A stretch of 64,000 nucleotides of DNA from JACVRW01 sp963734365 (GCA_963734365.1 CAVTGV010000004.1:62001-126000), one strand, 5' to 3'. Positions 8,023 through 16,052 are shown, counted from the first letter of the stretch. Made by a program: numbers and translations. The notes: generated from the sequence alone by a model not told the origin.

Positions 8023-8976
8023 CTAAGAGACCGCTTCCTTGACCTTGGCGACGACGCCCTTGGAGTCGTTGGCGACCACACCGGTGGGCTCGTCGGACAG
8101 CCCGGCCTTTTTGCGCAGCTTTCGAGCGATCTCGGCGATCTCCTCCGGCTCATAGTCAGGCGCGAACACACCCTCCTGCGCCGGCAGATCAAACGCCGGG
8201 AAGCCCTCCGGAGCCTCCTCGACGACCTCCAGATTTTCACCGGTCTCCGGGTGCGGGCCGTTGAACACGGCGGCCAGCTCCAGGTAGTCGCTAGGCGAGA
8301 AGCGGTAGAGCTTTTTGTGCTCGCCCTTCTTTATGTGCGGCTGACACTCGGGGATCTTCTCCGTCGGGATGCGCGGAGCCGGGAACATCTTGGTCAGATC
8401 CGCACCAGTCAGATTCTCCAGGGCCCGGGCGTAGGCCACCTGGTGCACACCGCCGCGGACCAGCAGGTAGCCGGTGAGCGCGCGCGCCGCCGGGTGATCG
8501 CACATCTCGTAGACCTTGAGCTTGCCGTTGCGGGCACCGGTCTCAAGGAAGAAGTTGTGCGTCAGGTCCTCAACCAGGTCGCCGGTCGACGTCACGTACT
8601 CGCCGTTCCACGGCTTTCCGTTGGAGTCCTGCACCAGGGTTCCAGCACCGCCAGCAGCGAAGTGCTGCGGGTTGAGCAGGTCCTTGGGATCCGGGAGAGC
8701 ACCCTTCTCGGCCGCGCCGGTCAGCATCGTGTTGATAGTCGTGGAAACCAGCTCGATGTGGCCGAACTCCTCCGCCGCGATATTGGAGATCAGGTCAAAG
8801 AACGGGCGGGCTCCCTGCCGGGCGCGGAAGTTGAACGACTGAAAGGTGTAGTTCATGAAGGTCGACAACTCGCCGAACTTGCCACCCAGCAGCTCCTGCA
8901 CCACGGCGGCGCCGGCAGGATCCGGGGTGGAGGGGGGCGGTAGCTCGGTTTGCACCCGATCGATACGTAGAATCAT
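8023..8976 (-). CDS. Manganese catalase (ferritin-like)
   Basis: 317 residues. A ferritin-like four-helix core carries the dimanganese ligands expected for the family: LLGGKFGELSTFMNY near 29-43 with a Glu, NIAAEEFGHIELV near 64-76 with Glu-Glu-x-x-His, and a second pair in NFFLETGARNGKL and GGVHQVAYARALENL. The C-terminal 80 residues include YEPEEIAEIARKLRKKAG and a Lys-rich tail. It converts hydrogen peroxide to water and oxygen in the cytosol without heme. It is divergent from the PerR-type fusion gene and has a Fur-like inverted repeat in its short leader, so peroxide control is likely. Confidence 0.9.
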   Translation of the reverse strand: MILRIDRVQTELPPPSTPDPAGAAVVQELLGGKFGELSTFMNYTFQSFNFRARQGARPFFDLISNIAAEEFGHIELVSTTINTMLTGAAEKGALPDPKDLLNPQHFAAGGAGTLVQDSNGKPWNGEYVTSTGDLVEDLTHNFFLETGARNGKLKVYEMCDHPAARALTGYLLVRGGVHQVAYARALENLTGADLTKMFPAPRIPTEKIPECQPHIKKGEHKKLYRFSPSDYLELAAVFNGPHPETGENLEVVEEAPEGFPAFDLPAQEGVFAPDYEPEEIAEIARKLRKKAGLSDEPTGVVANDSKGVVAKVKEAVS

Positions 8977-8991
8977 GGAAACTCTCCTAGA

Positions 8992-9006
8992 TAGGACTAA
9001 GTCTTG
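8992..9006. promoter_or_regulatory. Putative Fur/PerR box (7-1-7)
   Basis: TAGGACT (8992-8998), A, AGTCTTG (9000-9006): five of seven arm positions are complementary. It lies 16 bases upstream of the catalase start and 45 bases upstream of the Fur-family gene, in the shared promoter. Fur-family repressors favour 7-1-7 inverted repeats. That this is the binding site is inference. Confidence 0.45.
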
Positions 9007-9050
9007 ACTGAGACCTGTTCCCGGGCGTTGCTCCGGTAAACAACGGGGCT

Positions 9051-9989
9051 ATGAGGGGGCGATCCGAACTGGTGGAGCTGCTGCGTCGGCGCGGTCTGCG
9101 GGTGACTCCGCAACGGCGGGCGATTCTGGAGTCGTTCGACGACGGGCCCGCGGAGCACCTTTCCGCGGATGAAGTGCATTCGCGGGCGGCAGCTGTGCTT
9201 CCGGAGATCGGTCGCGGCACCGTGTACGCGGCGCTCGCCGAGCTGACCGAGATGGGCGTGCTCAGTGCGCGGGGAAGTTCCGAGCCCGTTCGCTACGAGA
9301 CGAACATCACGCCTCATCACCACTTCCGATGTCGGCTATGCCTCCGGCTGTTCGACGTCGACATTCCCGACGCAGACATCTCACGCCTGACCACAGAGGG
9401 CTTTGCGGTCGAGCGGCTGACTGTCACCGCTGAGGGCATCTGCGCCGAATGCGCCGACTACGGGAAGGGCCTGCACTCAGGCGCCAAGCGGGCGCGCGGC
9501 AAACCCTCGGAGGATTTGCCAGAAGCCATCGCTGCAGGGGTGATGAGCACACCCTTGGGAGCGGTTTCAGTGGGCGCTACCAGCGAGGGCCTGGTGCGGG
9601 TGCTGTTCGAGGATCACGCGGACTTCGGGCGCCTCGACACGGCGCGACGCAAGGGCAGCCGCGAGGCGCGCCAGCATGTGGCGGACGGGATAGCAGCCGT
9701 GGCGGACTACTTCGCGGGGCGCCCGGTCCGCGAATGCGCGATCGACTTCGACCAGTTAACCGGGGCGGAGACGCTCGCGGCAGTGATGGCCGTCCCCCAC
9801 TCACAGCGGGCCTCTTACGAGAGCCTCGACACGCCCGCACCACCATGGGAGCGAGGTCGGATTCTGGGCTGCAACCCGCTCGCCATCCTCGTTCCATGCC
9901 ACAGGGTCACACGGGGGAACGAGTTGCCTGACGAGTACGTGGGCGGCGCCGAGCGCCGGCTGGCACTCAATGAACGTGAGAGCGCCTGA
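9051..9989 (+). CDS. Fur/PerR-type repressor fused to O6-alkylguanine-DNA alkyltransferase
   Basis: 312 residues in one uninterrupted frame. Residues 1-140 are a Fur-family repressor: winged helix with GLRVTPQRRAILESFDDGP, dimer domain with the HHHFRCRLC metal site and a second zinc CAEC. The Asp in LRLFDVD aligns with the PerR-type Asp rather than the Glu usual in Fur, suggesting a peroxide sensor. After a basic linker, residues 160-312 are an Ogt/MGMT domain with active-site Cys in ILVPCHRV, NPLAI before it and YVGGAERR after it. The segment between the Tyr of ASYESL and PCHRV is about four residues shorter than in human MGMT. Such proteins accept alkyl groups from guanine. It is divergent from the manganese catalase. 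The architecture is Ada-like with a Fur head and is, as far as I know, unusual. Confidence 0.88.
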   Translation: MRGRSELVELLRRRGLRVTPQRRAILESFDDGPAEHLSADEVHSRAAAVLPEIGRGTVYAALAELTEMGVLSARGSSEPVRYETNITPHHHFRCRLCLRLFDVDIPDADISRLTTEGFAVERLTVTAEGICAECADYGKGLHSGAKRARGKPSEDLPEAIAAGVMSTPLGAVSVGATSEGLVRVLFEDHADFGRLDTARRKGSREARQHVADGIAAVADYFAGRPVRECAIDFDQLTGAETLAAVMAVPHSQRASYESLDTPAPPWERGRILGCNPLAILVPCHRVTRGNELPDEYVGGAERRLALNERESA

Positions 9990-10016
9990 CGAGGTTTCAG
10001 ACGGTGGTGACCTGAC

Positions 10017-10355
10017 ATGCCCGTCAAGGTCTGCGCCGAACCGACCTGCCGCAACGTGGCCACCGCCAGGGGCCGCTGCGACGAACACCGCCACGAGCTC
10101 GAGCGCAACCGCTCCCGCGTCCGCCGAGAAGACGCCCGGGCCAGAAACCGCATGTACGCCTCCGCGAAGTGGCACATCACCCGCAAAGCCCAGCTTCCGC
10201 CAGTCGCTCTGCGAACTGGAGGGCCCAGGGTGTCCGGACTGGCCAACGAGGTCCACCACGTCGTGGCGATGGACGCCGGCGGCGCCCCCTGCGACTTCGA
10301 CAACCTCATCTCCACCCGCAAGCCATGCCACTCCCGCGAGACCCGCACGGAGTAG
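10017..10355 (+). CDS. HNH endonuclease-like protein with a scrambled zinc segment
   Basis: 112 residues. The N-terminus has a zinc-knuckle-like CAEPTCRNVATARGRCDEH, a charged helix, then the HNH core NEVHHVVAMDAGG with NL and KPCHSRETR. Between about residues 60 and 72 the protein reads PPVALRTGGPRV. The +1 frame of the same DNA reads RQSLCELEGPGC, which is what the family normally has. Two nearby opposite shifts (near 10195 and 10233) have thus swapped the segment and removed two cysteines. The usual third Cys is also Arg (STRKPCH). The gene is open but probably inactive, or the sequence has two errors. It starts 28 bases after the Fur-Ogt gene. Confidence 0.6.
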   Translation: MPVKVCAEPTCRNVATARGRCDEHRHELERNRSRVRREDARARNRMYASAKWHITRKAQLPPVALRTGGPRVSGLANEVHHVVAMDAGGAPCDFDNLISTRKPCHSRETRTE

Positions 10356-10817
10356 AACACCGGGGGTAGGGAGGGTCGATGACTAGCCACCGCCGTACGC
10401 TAGGCGCCGGGTGGGTCGGCACAAAAGGAAGTCCTTTTCCTCGAAAAGAGACGCCGTGAATGTGAGCTAGTGCGACAGGCGCGATCCATCTCCTATTCGG
10501 CCCGGCCCTCGATACGGAGTCCATGGGTCCGGGTTGAAAGGCTATACGGGGGCGAGCCGCAGGCCCAAGCGCGGGTCACCCTGGACCAGTGCCACGCAAC
10601 CGCCGCTCCTCACGGGCCGCGAAGGACGTTGAATAGAGGCTCTGGTCGATTTGAGGTTTGCGGGCAGACGCCCTTGGGCATCCGGGTGGCCGGGGAGGGT
10701 GGAGGCGCTACGCGCAACCGCCCATCTCGCTATGCACGGATCACGAGTCGCTGGCCCCGGACGAAGCAGACGCTCGGACCAACAGCCAGAGGCCGATGGA
10801 AACTCATTTCCCCCCCT
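10356..10817. other. Non-coding stretch
   Basis: About 460 bases without a supportable gene. A small AT-richer patch with an AAGGA/TCCTT mini-hairpin lies near 10424-10450. The last 14 bases form the strong ribosome site of the next gene. Confidence 0.45.
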
Positions 10818-10830
10818 AAGGAGGACCCAA

Positions 10831-11163
10831 ATGGCCACCACAGGTGCCACAACGCACGCGCGGGGAGCCCGCGACGTGTCTGGCGGATCTCGCATCCGCC
10901 GGCTCGCCACAGAGACGAAGGCAGCGTTCAAGACCACCGAGTTTTGGGCGATGATCGCTTTGGTCGTGGCGATTCTGGTCAGCGCCGCGCTGATCGACGG
11001 CGGCGACAACGGAACCGACGAGTTCATCGCCCGCCAAGCATGGCTGTACGTTGCGATTCTCGGCGGTGCCTACTTCATCTCCCGCGGCCTCGCCAAGTCG
11101 GGCAGCTCGGATCCCTACTGGGATGACACCAACGACCGAAACGGCCACGACGGACCGCGGTAG
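10831..11163 (+). CDS. Small membrane protein
   Basis: 110 residues from ATG 10831, supported by an unusually good Shine-Dalgarno AAGGAGG at 10818-10824. A soluble N-terminus of about 35 residues is followed by two helices: FWAMIALVVAILVSAALI (about 38-55) and AWLYVAILGGAYFISRGLA (about 69-87). A polar, acidic tail SSDPYWDDTNDRNGHDG follows. Family not named with confidence; similar short proteins occur among stress genes. It is followed by a strong stem-loop at 11203. Confidence 0.7.
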   Translation: MATTGATTHARGARDVSGGSRIRRLATETKAAFKTTEFWAMIALVVAILVSAALIDGGDNGTDEFIARQAWLYVAILGGAYFISRGLAKSGSSDPYWDDTNDRNGHDGPR

Positions 11164-11202
11164 CTCCGCGCTCCCTCGCCTGTCCGAATCGGGCTAGCGG
11201 AC

Positions 11203-11240
11203 GGCGGCTGGGCAGGAACAATCGTTCTTGCCCGGCCGCC
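11203..11240 (+). terminator. Strong stem-loop after the small membrane protein gene
   Basis: Complementary blocks GGCGGC/GCCGCC, GGGCA/TGCCC and GAAC/GTTC, separated by single mismatches, close an AATC loop. The stem is very stable, but no T-tract follows, so termination is plausible rather than certain. Confidence 0.5.
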
Positions 11241-11292
11241 TCGCCGGCGAGCCCGTCGCCTCAAACCCAAATCAACCAGCCGGAGGGCATGG

Positions 11293-11503
11293 ATGCCAGA
11301 CGTACACGTAGTGCCCAGCGGACCGGTGGACGTGTGAAATCGAGGGAACCAAGCGGTCGACCCACGACACACAGCGGGAAGCCATTCGGCAGGGACGACA
11401 GCTCGCAGAAGAGCAGAACGGCGAGCTAGTCGTACACGCCGAGGACGGCTCGATCCGCGAGAAGGACTCCCACGGCAATGACCCGCGCGACATTCCCGGC
11501 TAG
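11293..11503 (+). pseudogene. DUF2188 protein gene with a frameshift
   Basis: ATG 11293 gives MPDVHVVPSG, the usual N-terminus of DUF2188, then runs into TGA about five codons later. In another frame the expected remainder follows at once: CEIEGTKRSTHDTQREAIRQ, GRQLAEEQNGELVVHAEDGS and IREKDSHGNDPRDIPG, stop at 11501-11503. One base change in the GGACCGGTGG stretch near 11318-11328 would restore a 70-residue protein. DUF2188 proteins are small, function unknown. It converges with the 11500-11739 gene with a four-base overlap. Confidence 0.75.
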
Positions 11504-11739
11504 CCCGCTTCTCGGCTTGTCAGCCCCTTTTGGTGCCACGCGAACAGGTGATGGGTGACGACGGCCCGCAGATCCTCTTCCTTGAGTGCCGCCACGGCAT
11601 GGAAAGCTCTCTCATGAGGCTCGATCTGCTTCAACTGCGCCCACACCCGTAGCCCGTACGCCGCGTGCTGAATGATCGGGTCCGTGTGCCCGTTCAATGA
11701 GTCCGAGTAGCTGGATGGTGCCGGGGGGTCATCGCTCAT
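11500..11739 (-). CDS. Small hypothetical protein
   Basis: 79 residues, ATG at 11739. After a polar N-terminus it forms two likely helices: DPIIQHAAYGLRVWAQLKQ and HERAFHAVAALKEEDLRAVV, then THHLFAWHQKG. Well-balanced protein composition supports a real gene; family unknown. Its leader contains the GGTAT/ATACC palindrome at 11761-11772. Confidence 0.55.
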   Translation of the reverse strand: MSDDPPAPSSYSDSLNGHTDPIIQHAAYGLRVWAQLKQIEPHERAFHAVAALKEEDLRAVVTHHLFAWHQKGLTSREAG

Positions 11740-11760
11740 TGGCGTCTCTCTCCGCTTGAG

Positions 11761-11772
11761 GGTATTGATACC
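11761..11772. promoter_or_regulatory. Palindrome GGTAT-TG-ATACC between divergent small genes
   Basis: Perfect 5-base arms around TG at 11761-11772, 21 bases upstream of the minus-strand gene. A second pair of the same arms in opposite order (ATACC and GGTAT, six bases apart) lies near 11804-11819. Possible operator; no regulator identified. Confidence 0.3.
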
Positions 11773-11918
11773 GCAGCGTCACATCTATGGACGATGATGT
11801 CTATACCCAAGACGGTATTGTCTCATACGCTGATTCGAAGAGAGGGACCGGAATGTCGGGGCTTTGTGGGGGCGTGCCGGTTTGCGCTCCCACCTCGCAA
11901 CCGGAGAAAGGAACACGG

Positions 11919-12011
11919 ATGGAGCGTGACTCGGGCCTGCTGTCCAAGTTCGGCGTCGACCCCTCCAAGCTGATGGGCACGCTCAGCGGCGGCGAGATCC
12001 CGGAGCTCTGA
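11919..12011 (+). CDS. Possible 30-residue peptide upstream of the PRC-barrel gene
   Basis: ATG 11919 preceded by a good GGAGAAAGG ribosome site. The peptide is MERDSGLLSKFGVDPSKLMG plus ten more residues, ending five bases before the GTG of the PRC-barrel gene. The ribosome site and spacing favour translation; the function is unknown. It could be a leader peptide or a small stress peptide. Confidence 0.4.
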   Translation: MERDSGLLSKFGVDPSKLMGTLSGGEIPEL

Positions 12012-12016
12012 GCGAG

Positions 12017-12722
12017 GTGGACCTTACGAGACAACCCGGCGGCGACAACGGACGGTCGACTAGCAGCGCGGCCCCGCTCGAGGAGCGCGAGCAGCGGGGA
12101 GCGCGCACGGGCGGGACGCCGCCCGCTGAGGCATACGACTGGCGGGGACGCGCGATCCTAGACACACGCGGGGAGAGAATCGGGAGGATCGACCAGGTCT
12201 ACTTCAACCCTGAGACCAACGAGCCCGAATGGGCGCAGGTCGACAGAGGGTTGTTCGCTAGACGCTTGACCTTCGTGCCCGTGCGTTCGGCGCGGCCGAC
12301 CGGCCGGGGCGTCCAGGTGCAGGTCGCCAAGGTCCAAGTCAAGAGCGCGCCCGACATGGAGGGGGACGCGGCGCCGTCGCCCGAAGAGGAGGCCGAGCTG
12401 CGTCGCCACTACGGCGTCGAGAACCGAGGGACTCCACCGTTCGCAGCGCCGGCTCGGGATCGGTCTACGGACGCTCTGTCGGGCGACGGCGCCATACCCG
12501 CTCTGAGAAGGAGCAGCACGTGCGGACACTGAGCCCCCAGCCGGTGCCCGTCCGCCACGAGGAGGAACGGCTCGAGTGCGGAGCCACGACAGACACCGCT
12601 CTGCCGGCCCCGAGTGACGGGATAAGGCGCACGAGGTCGTTTGGTTACGAGGAGCAGCTGGTGACCGAGAAGCACGTCGTGCCTAACGAGCGCGTGCGCA
12701 TGCTTAAGGAGCAAATCGACGG
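12017..12722 (+). pseudogene. PRC-barrel/DUF2382 protein, frameshifted and 3'-truncated
   Basis: From GTG 12017 the first frame gives a PRC-barrel: AYDWRGRAILDTRGERIGRI, DQVYFNPETNEPEWAQVDRG and FVPVRSARPTGRGVQV, followed by EEEAELRRHYGV. It then ends early at 12532. In the -1 frame, downstream of GCCATACCCG (12491-12500), the expected DUF2382 domain continues: RSEKEQHV, PVPVRHEEERLE and YEEQLVTEKHVVPNERVRML. A lost A in ATA-ACC would explain the shift (restoring AITRSE). The DUF2382 part has no stop of its own and runs into the 3' end of the oppositely oriented LLM gene, so its C-terminus is missing too. Such proteins are general-stress proteins of unknown action. Confidence 0.75.
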
Positions 12723-13673
12723 TCAGGCAAAGCGGGGCAGGACGTCCTTGGCGTACGCCTCGAAGAATGTGTCGTGTCCCCCGCCGATCTGCTGCACGAA
12801 CAGCTCGTCGACCCCGGCCTTCGCGTATTCCTCGATGGACGCGACGTGCTGGTCGAGGTCGGGCCCGAGCGGCAATCCCGCCTGGCGTACTGCGTCCTCG
12901 GTCACCAGTTCGGAAGCCTGCTGGAAGTGCTCGGGCGTCGGCAGAACCTGGGCCAGCTCGCCGGGCAAATGGTCGTTCGGCCAGATGCGGTGCGCTGTCT
13001 TGACGGCCTCCTCCTCGGTGGGCGCGAAGCAGACCTTCGCGCCCGCCTGCACCGGCTTGTCGCGGCCTTGGCGGAACCGGTCGATGGCGTCTTTGTCCGG
13101 GGTCGTCGTGACGAAGCCGTCGCCGATGCGCGCTGCCACATCGATCGCCTTCGGCCCGAAGCCCGAGACGTAGATCGGCGGCGGCTCGTCTGGCACCGTG
13201 AAGACGCGTGCGTTCTCGACGGTGTAGTGAGCACCTCGGTGGCTCACCGAATCGCCGCTCCAGAGCGCGCGCATGATCTCGACCGCCTCCTCGAGCATCT
13301 CCAGCCGAACGTCGGCTTCTGGCCAGGCGTCTCCGAAGATGTGCTCGTTGAGGGCCTCGCCGGTGCCGACGCCGAGGATGAAGCGGCCATCGAGCAGCAC
13401 CTGCGAGGTGGCAGCGGCTTGGGCTATCACAGCGGGGTGGATACGGACGGTGGGGCAGGTCACCGCGCTCGTGACCGGGAGACCGACGCCGGCACCCGCG
13501 AGAGCGCCGATCACGCTCCAGACGAACGCCGATTGACCCTGCTCATGGTTCCAGGGGTGGTAGTGGTCGGAGATCCAGAGCGCACGGAAACCAGCCTGCT
13601 CCGCGGCGCGCGCCTGAGCGACCAGCTCCGCGGGTCCGTACTCCTCACACGACAGGAAGAAGCCGAGTCTCAT
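12723..13673 (-). CDS. LLM-class F420-dependent oxidoreductase
   Basis: 316 residues, complete. Luciferase-like TIM barrel: MRLGFFLSCEEYGPAELV at the N-terminus, ALWISDHYHPW near 31-41, GRFILGVGTGEALNEHIFG near 96-114 and PPPIYVSGFGPKAIDVAARI near 164-183, matching the F420-dependent G6PDH-like subgroup. It uses reduced coenzyme F420 for hydride transfer in the cytosol; the substrate is unknown. The C-terminal GPDLDQHVASIEEYAKAGVD is the family end. It abuts the truncated DUF2382 gene convergently. Confidence 0.88.
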   Translation of the reverse strand: MRLGFFLSCEEYGPAELVAQARAAEQAGFRALWISDHYHPWNHEQGQSAFVWSVIGALAGAGVGLPVTSAVTCPTVRIHPAVIAQAAATSQVLLDGRFILGVGTGEALNEHIFGDAWPEADVRLEMLEEAVEIMRALWSGDSVSHRGAHYTVENARVFTVPDEPPPIYVSGFGPKAIDVAARIGDGFVTTTPDKDAIDRFRQGRDKPVQAGAKVCFAPTEEEAVKTAHRIWPNDHLPGELAQVLPTPEHFQQASELVTEDAVRQAGLPLGPDLDQHVASIEEYAKAGVDELFVQQIGGGHDTFFEAYAKDVLPRFA

Positions 13674-13860
13674 CCCCTGTCCTTACCCGCGTTTGCCCCG
13701 CCGAAGCGGCTGCGTCCCGCCGCCAGTGCCTCCTGGCCGAACTGCATCGGCGGATGGCGAGCCCGGCCCGGGTAGGACCCAGGGCCCGGCGCCGCCGGTC
13801 GCGATTCTTAGGCGGTGTTCCGGGAACCTGCAAGAAAGCAACGACCGGAGGAGCAACTCG

Positions 13861-14346
13861 ATGTTCAAACTGATTCTCGGTGCCGCGGCAGGGTTCGCCG
13901 CTGCGTGGTTTCTCGACAAGGACCAGGGCGCCCAGCGGCGCAATCAGGTCCGCGACCAGAGCCTGAAGTACGCGCGTGGACAGAAGGACGCCGCGGTAGC
14001 ACAGGCGGGCCGCGTTGCGGAGCAGGCCAAGGGCGCTGCGGTGAAGGCCAGCCCCGTCGGTGGGCCCCAGCCCACGGAGGAGCGGCTCAACGACCCCGGG
14101 CTGCAGGCCAAGATCGAGAGCGAAGCCTTCCGCGCGGCCGAGGTTCCGGCTGACCGGGTGTCCCTGAACGTCGAGGATGGCGTGGCCTATCTCCGCGGCC
14201 AGCTCGATGACGACGAGGCCATCGGCCGCCTGGTCAACGCGGTCCGGGAGGTCGACGGCGTACGTGACGTCCAGAGTCTGCTCCATCAGCCGGGGGAGCC
14301 AGCGCCGGCCAAGGAGGAGCAGCCCACTGACGGGTCCAAGGCCTAG
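13861..14346 (+). CDS. BON-domain protein
   Basis: 161 residues, ATG 13861 with GGAGGAG about ten bases upstream. The N-terminus MFKLILGAAAGFAAAWFLDK is a single membrane anchor. A basic, Ala-rich helical linker follows, then from about residue 80 a BON domain: LNDPGLQAKIESEAF, VSLNVEDGVAYLRGQLDDDE, AIGRLVNAVREVDGVRDVQS. BON domains bind phospholipid or cell-envelope surfaces and are common in osmotic-stress proteins. It precedes the USP-like gene by 17 bases and may be co-transcribed with it. Confidence 0.8.
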   Translation: MFKLILGAAAGFAAAWFLDKDQGAQRRNQVRDQSLKYARGQKDAAVAQAGRVAEQAKGAAVKASPVGGPQPTEERLNDPGLQAKIESEAFRAAEVPADRVSLNVEDGVAYLRGQLDDDEAIGRLVNAVREVDGVRDVQSLLHQPGEPAPAKEEQPTDGSKA

Positions 14347-14363
14347 CGGATACCCGCCGTACG

Positions 14364-14775
14364 ATGCCCATCAAGATTCTGGCCGTCGTTTCCGAGCCCG
14401 TCCTCAGGTGACGCACTCAAAACCGCGATCGGCGCGGATCGTGCCGAGGAGGCGGAGGTGCTTGTGGTGGCGCCCGCCCTCAACACGCGCGCTCGCTACT
14501 GGCTTTCCGATCCCGATTCGGCCATAGGCCGCGCTGACGACGTGCAGCAGGAAACGGTCGAGCGCATGGATGAGGAGGATGTCGACGCGGTGGGCGACAC
14601 CGGCGAATCAGACCCCCTCCTCGCAGTCCAGGACGCCCTGCAGACTTTTCCTGCGGACGCGATTGTCCTGTTCACCCATCCGGACAGCCAGGTCAACTGG
14701 CTAGAGGATGGTGTTGTAGACGAGCTGAAAAAGCGCTTCAAAGGAAAGGTCGAGCATCTGGTCATCGAAGGCTGA
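14364..14775 (+). pseudogene. Universal-stress-like protein gene with one frameshift
   Basis: ATG 14364 gives MPIKILAVVSEPV and then a stop at TGA within GTCCTCAGGTGA. Skipping one base there continues as SGDALKTAIGADRAEEAEVL, VVAPALNTRARYWLSDPDSA and ETVERMDEEDVDAVGDTGES. It then reads through FPADAIVLFTHPDSQVNWL to a stop at 14775. The restored protein of about 137 residues is USP-like, an alpha/beta cytosolic fold. The extra C lies at about 14400-14404. Confidence 0.7.
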
Positions 14776-14871
14776 GCCCGGTGTCTCAGGCCGGTCGCGA
14801 TACCGGCCTAGCGCTGAAGCCCGCGGAGACCCCGGCCGGCTACCTAAGTCCAGGCGGCTTCCAAATCAGGA

Positions 14872-15118
14872 TCAGTTCTTCGCCGAGCCGGGCTTGGCCA
14901 TCTTGCGGTGCATCTTGGCCTTCACGCTGTCGGGCAGCGCGCGGCTGCCCCGGGCCTGGGCCTTGGTCGCGGCCGAGTGGGAGACCACGCGCTCCTTGCC
15001 CGCCATGAGCGCCTCGCAGCCGTCGCGGGCCACGTCGGCCGGGTCGTCTTTTTCTGAGGCGCCCACATCGGTGTCGAGCATGTCGGCACGTGCGAAGAAC
15101 TCGGTGTCCCAGGCGCTG
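14872..15118 (-). pseudogene. C-terminal remnant of a short-chain dehydrogenase
   Basis: The minus strand encodes the tail of an SDR: TEFFARADMLDTDVGASEKD, DPADVARDGCEALMAGKERV, VSHSAATKAQARGS and a basic C-terminus, stop at 14872. Upstream of TEFF the expected PG(P/A)TDT motif is split between frames, and nothing of the Rossmann domain follows; the sequence becomes intergenic and then tRNA-Leu. It is a truncated relic. Confidence 0.65.
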
Positions 15119-15224
15119 CCTTCAGCTGACTTTTGTTACCACGGCTGCTACCACGCCGCTAATTCCGAGCCGAGCCGAGCCGGCCGCTCAGGCTCAGAAA
15201 GAGCAGTTTGCAGGGGTTGCGAAT

Positions 15225-15309
<85 letters not shown>

Positions 15310-15386
15310 AGCAGGGCGCTGAGTATAGAGCCGGGCTGCCGTTCCCCTTCCGGCTCTTGATGCCGTCCGGCACCCGGGGTACTCTA

Positions 15387-15400
15387 CGAACACATGTTCG
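15387..15400. promoter_or_regulatory. SOS box (LexA operator)
   Basis: CGAACACATGTTCG matches the Gram-positive/actinobacterial SOS consensus CGAAC-N4-GTTCG, 37 bases upstream of the lexA ATG. This gives SOS autoregulation of lexA. Confidence 0.92.
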
Positions 15401-15437
15401 AATCAGGCAAGCGAAACGGCTTCGGCGGGAGGTCCTG

Positions 15438-16052
15438 ATGGTCGAGCTGAACCTGACCAAGAGACAGCAGGAGATATTCGAGTACGTCAAGCGCCATGGG
15501 GCGGAGCACGGGTACCCGCCCACGGTGCGTGACATCGGCAAGGCGATCGGGCTCACCTCGTCGTCCACGGTGCACGCCCACCTCGCCAACCTCGAGAAGC
15601 TCGGCCTGCTGCGGCGGGATCCCACCAAGCCGCGCGCGATCGAGGTGCTGGTGGACAAGGCCAAGTCGGCGGTCGCGCCGGCCGGGCTGCCGGTGGTGGG
15701 TCAGGTCGCGGCCGGCCAGCCGGTCCTGGCGGAGGAGAACATCGAGGAGTACGTGCCGGTGCCGCAGATCGCCGGCGGGGACGAGGGCGAGTTCGTCCTG
15801 CGTGTCATGGGCGACTCGATGATCAAGGCGGGCATCTTCGAGGGCGACTACGTGGTCGTACGCCCCCAGGAGACGGCCACCGACGGCGAGATCGTGGTCG
15901 CCCTCGTGGGCGAGGAGGCCACGGTGAAGCGCTTCTACAAGGAGAAGGACCACATCCGCCTGCAGCCGGAGAACGACGCGGTCGCGCCCATTCTCAGCCG
16001 CGAGGTCAAGCTGATCGGCAGGGTCGTGGGCGTGTGCCGGAGGGTGTCATGA
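15438..16052 (+). CDS. lexA: LexA repressor
   Basis: 204 residues from ATG 15438, preceded by GGAGG; an open frame continues upstream but crosses tRNA and promoter. The N-terminal winged helix is LTKRQQEIFEYVKRHG, then PTVRDIGKAIGLTSSSTVHA (DNA recognition). The autocleavage site is Ala-Gly in GQVAAGQPV near 89-97. The catalytic Ser is in VMGDSMIKAGI and the Lys in EEATVKRF, as in S24-family LexA. It represses DNA-damage genes and self-cleaves when stimulated by RecA-ssDNA. An SOS box is at 15387, and the stop overlaps the zinc-ribbon gene (ATGA). Confidence 0.96.
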   Translation: MVELNLTKRQQEIFEYVKRHGAEHGYPPTVRDIGKAIGLTSSSTVHAHLANLEKLGLLRRDPTKPRAIEVLVDKAKSAVAPAGLPVVGQVAAGQPVLAEENIEEYVPVPQIAGGDEGEFVLRVMGDSMIKAGIFEGDYVVVRPQETATDGEIVVALVGEEATVKRFYKEKDHIRLQPENDAVAPILSREVKLIGRVVGVCRRVS

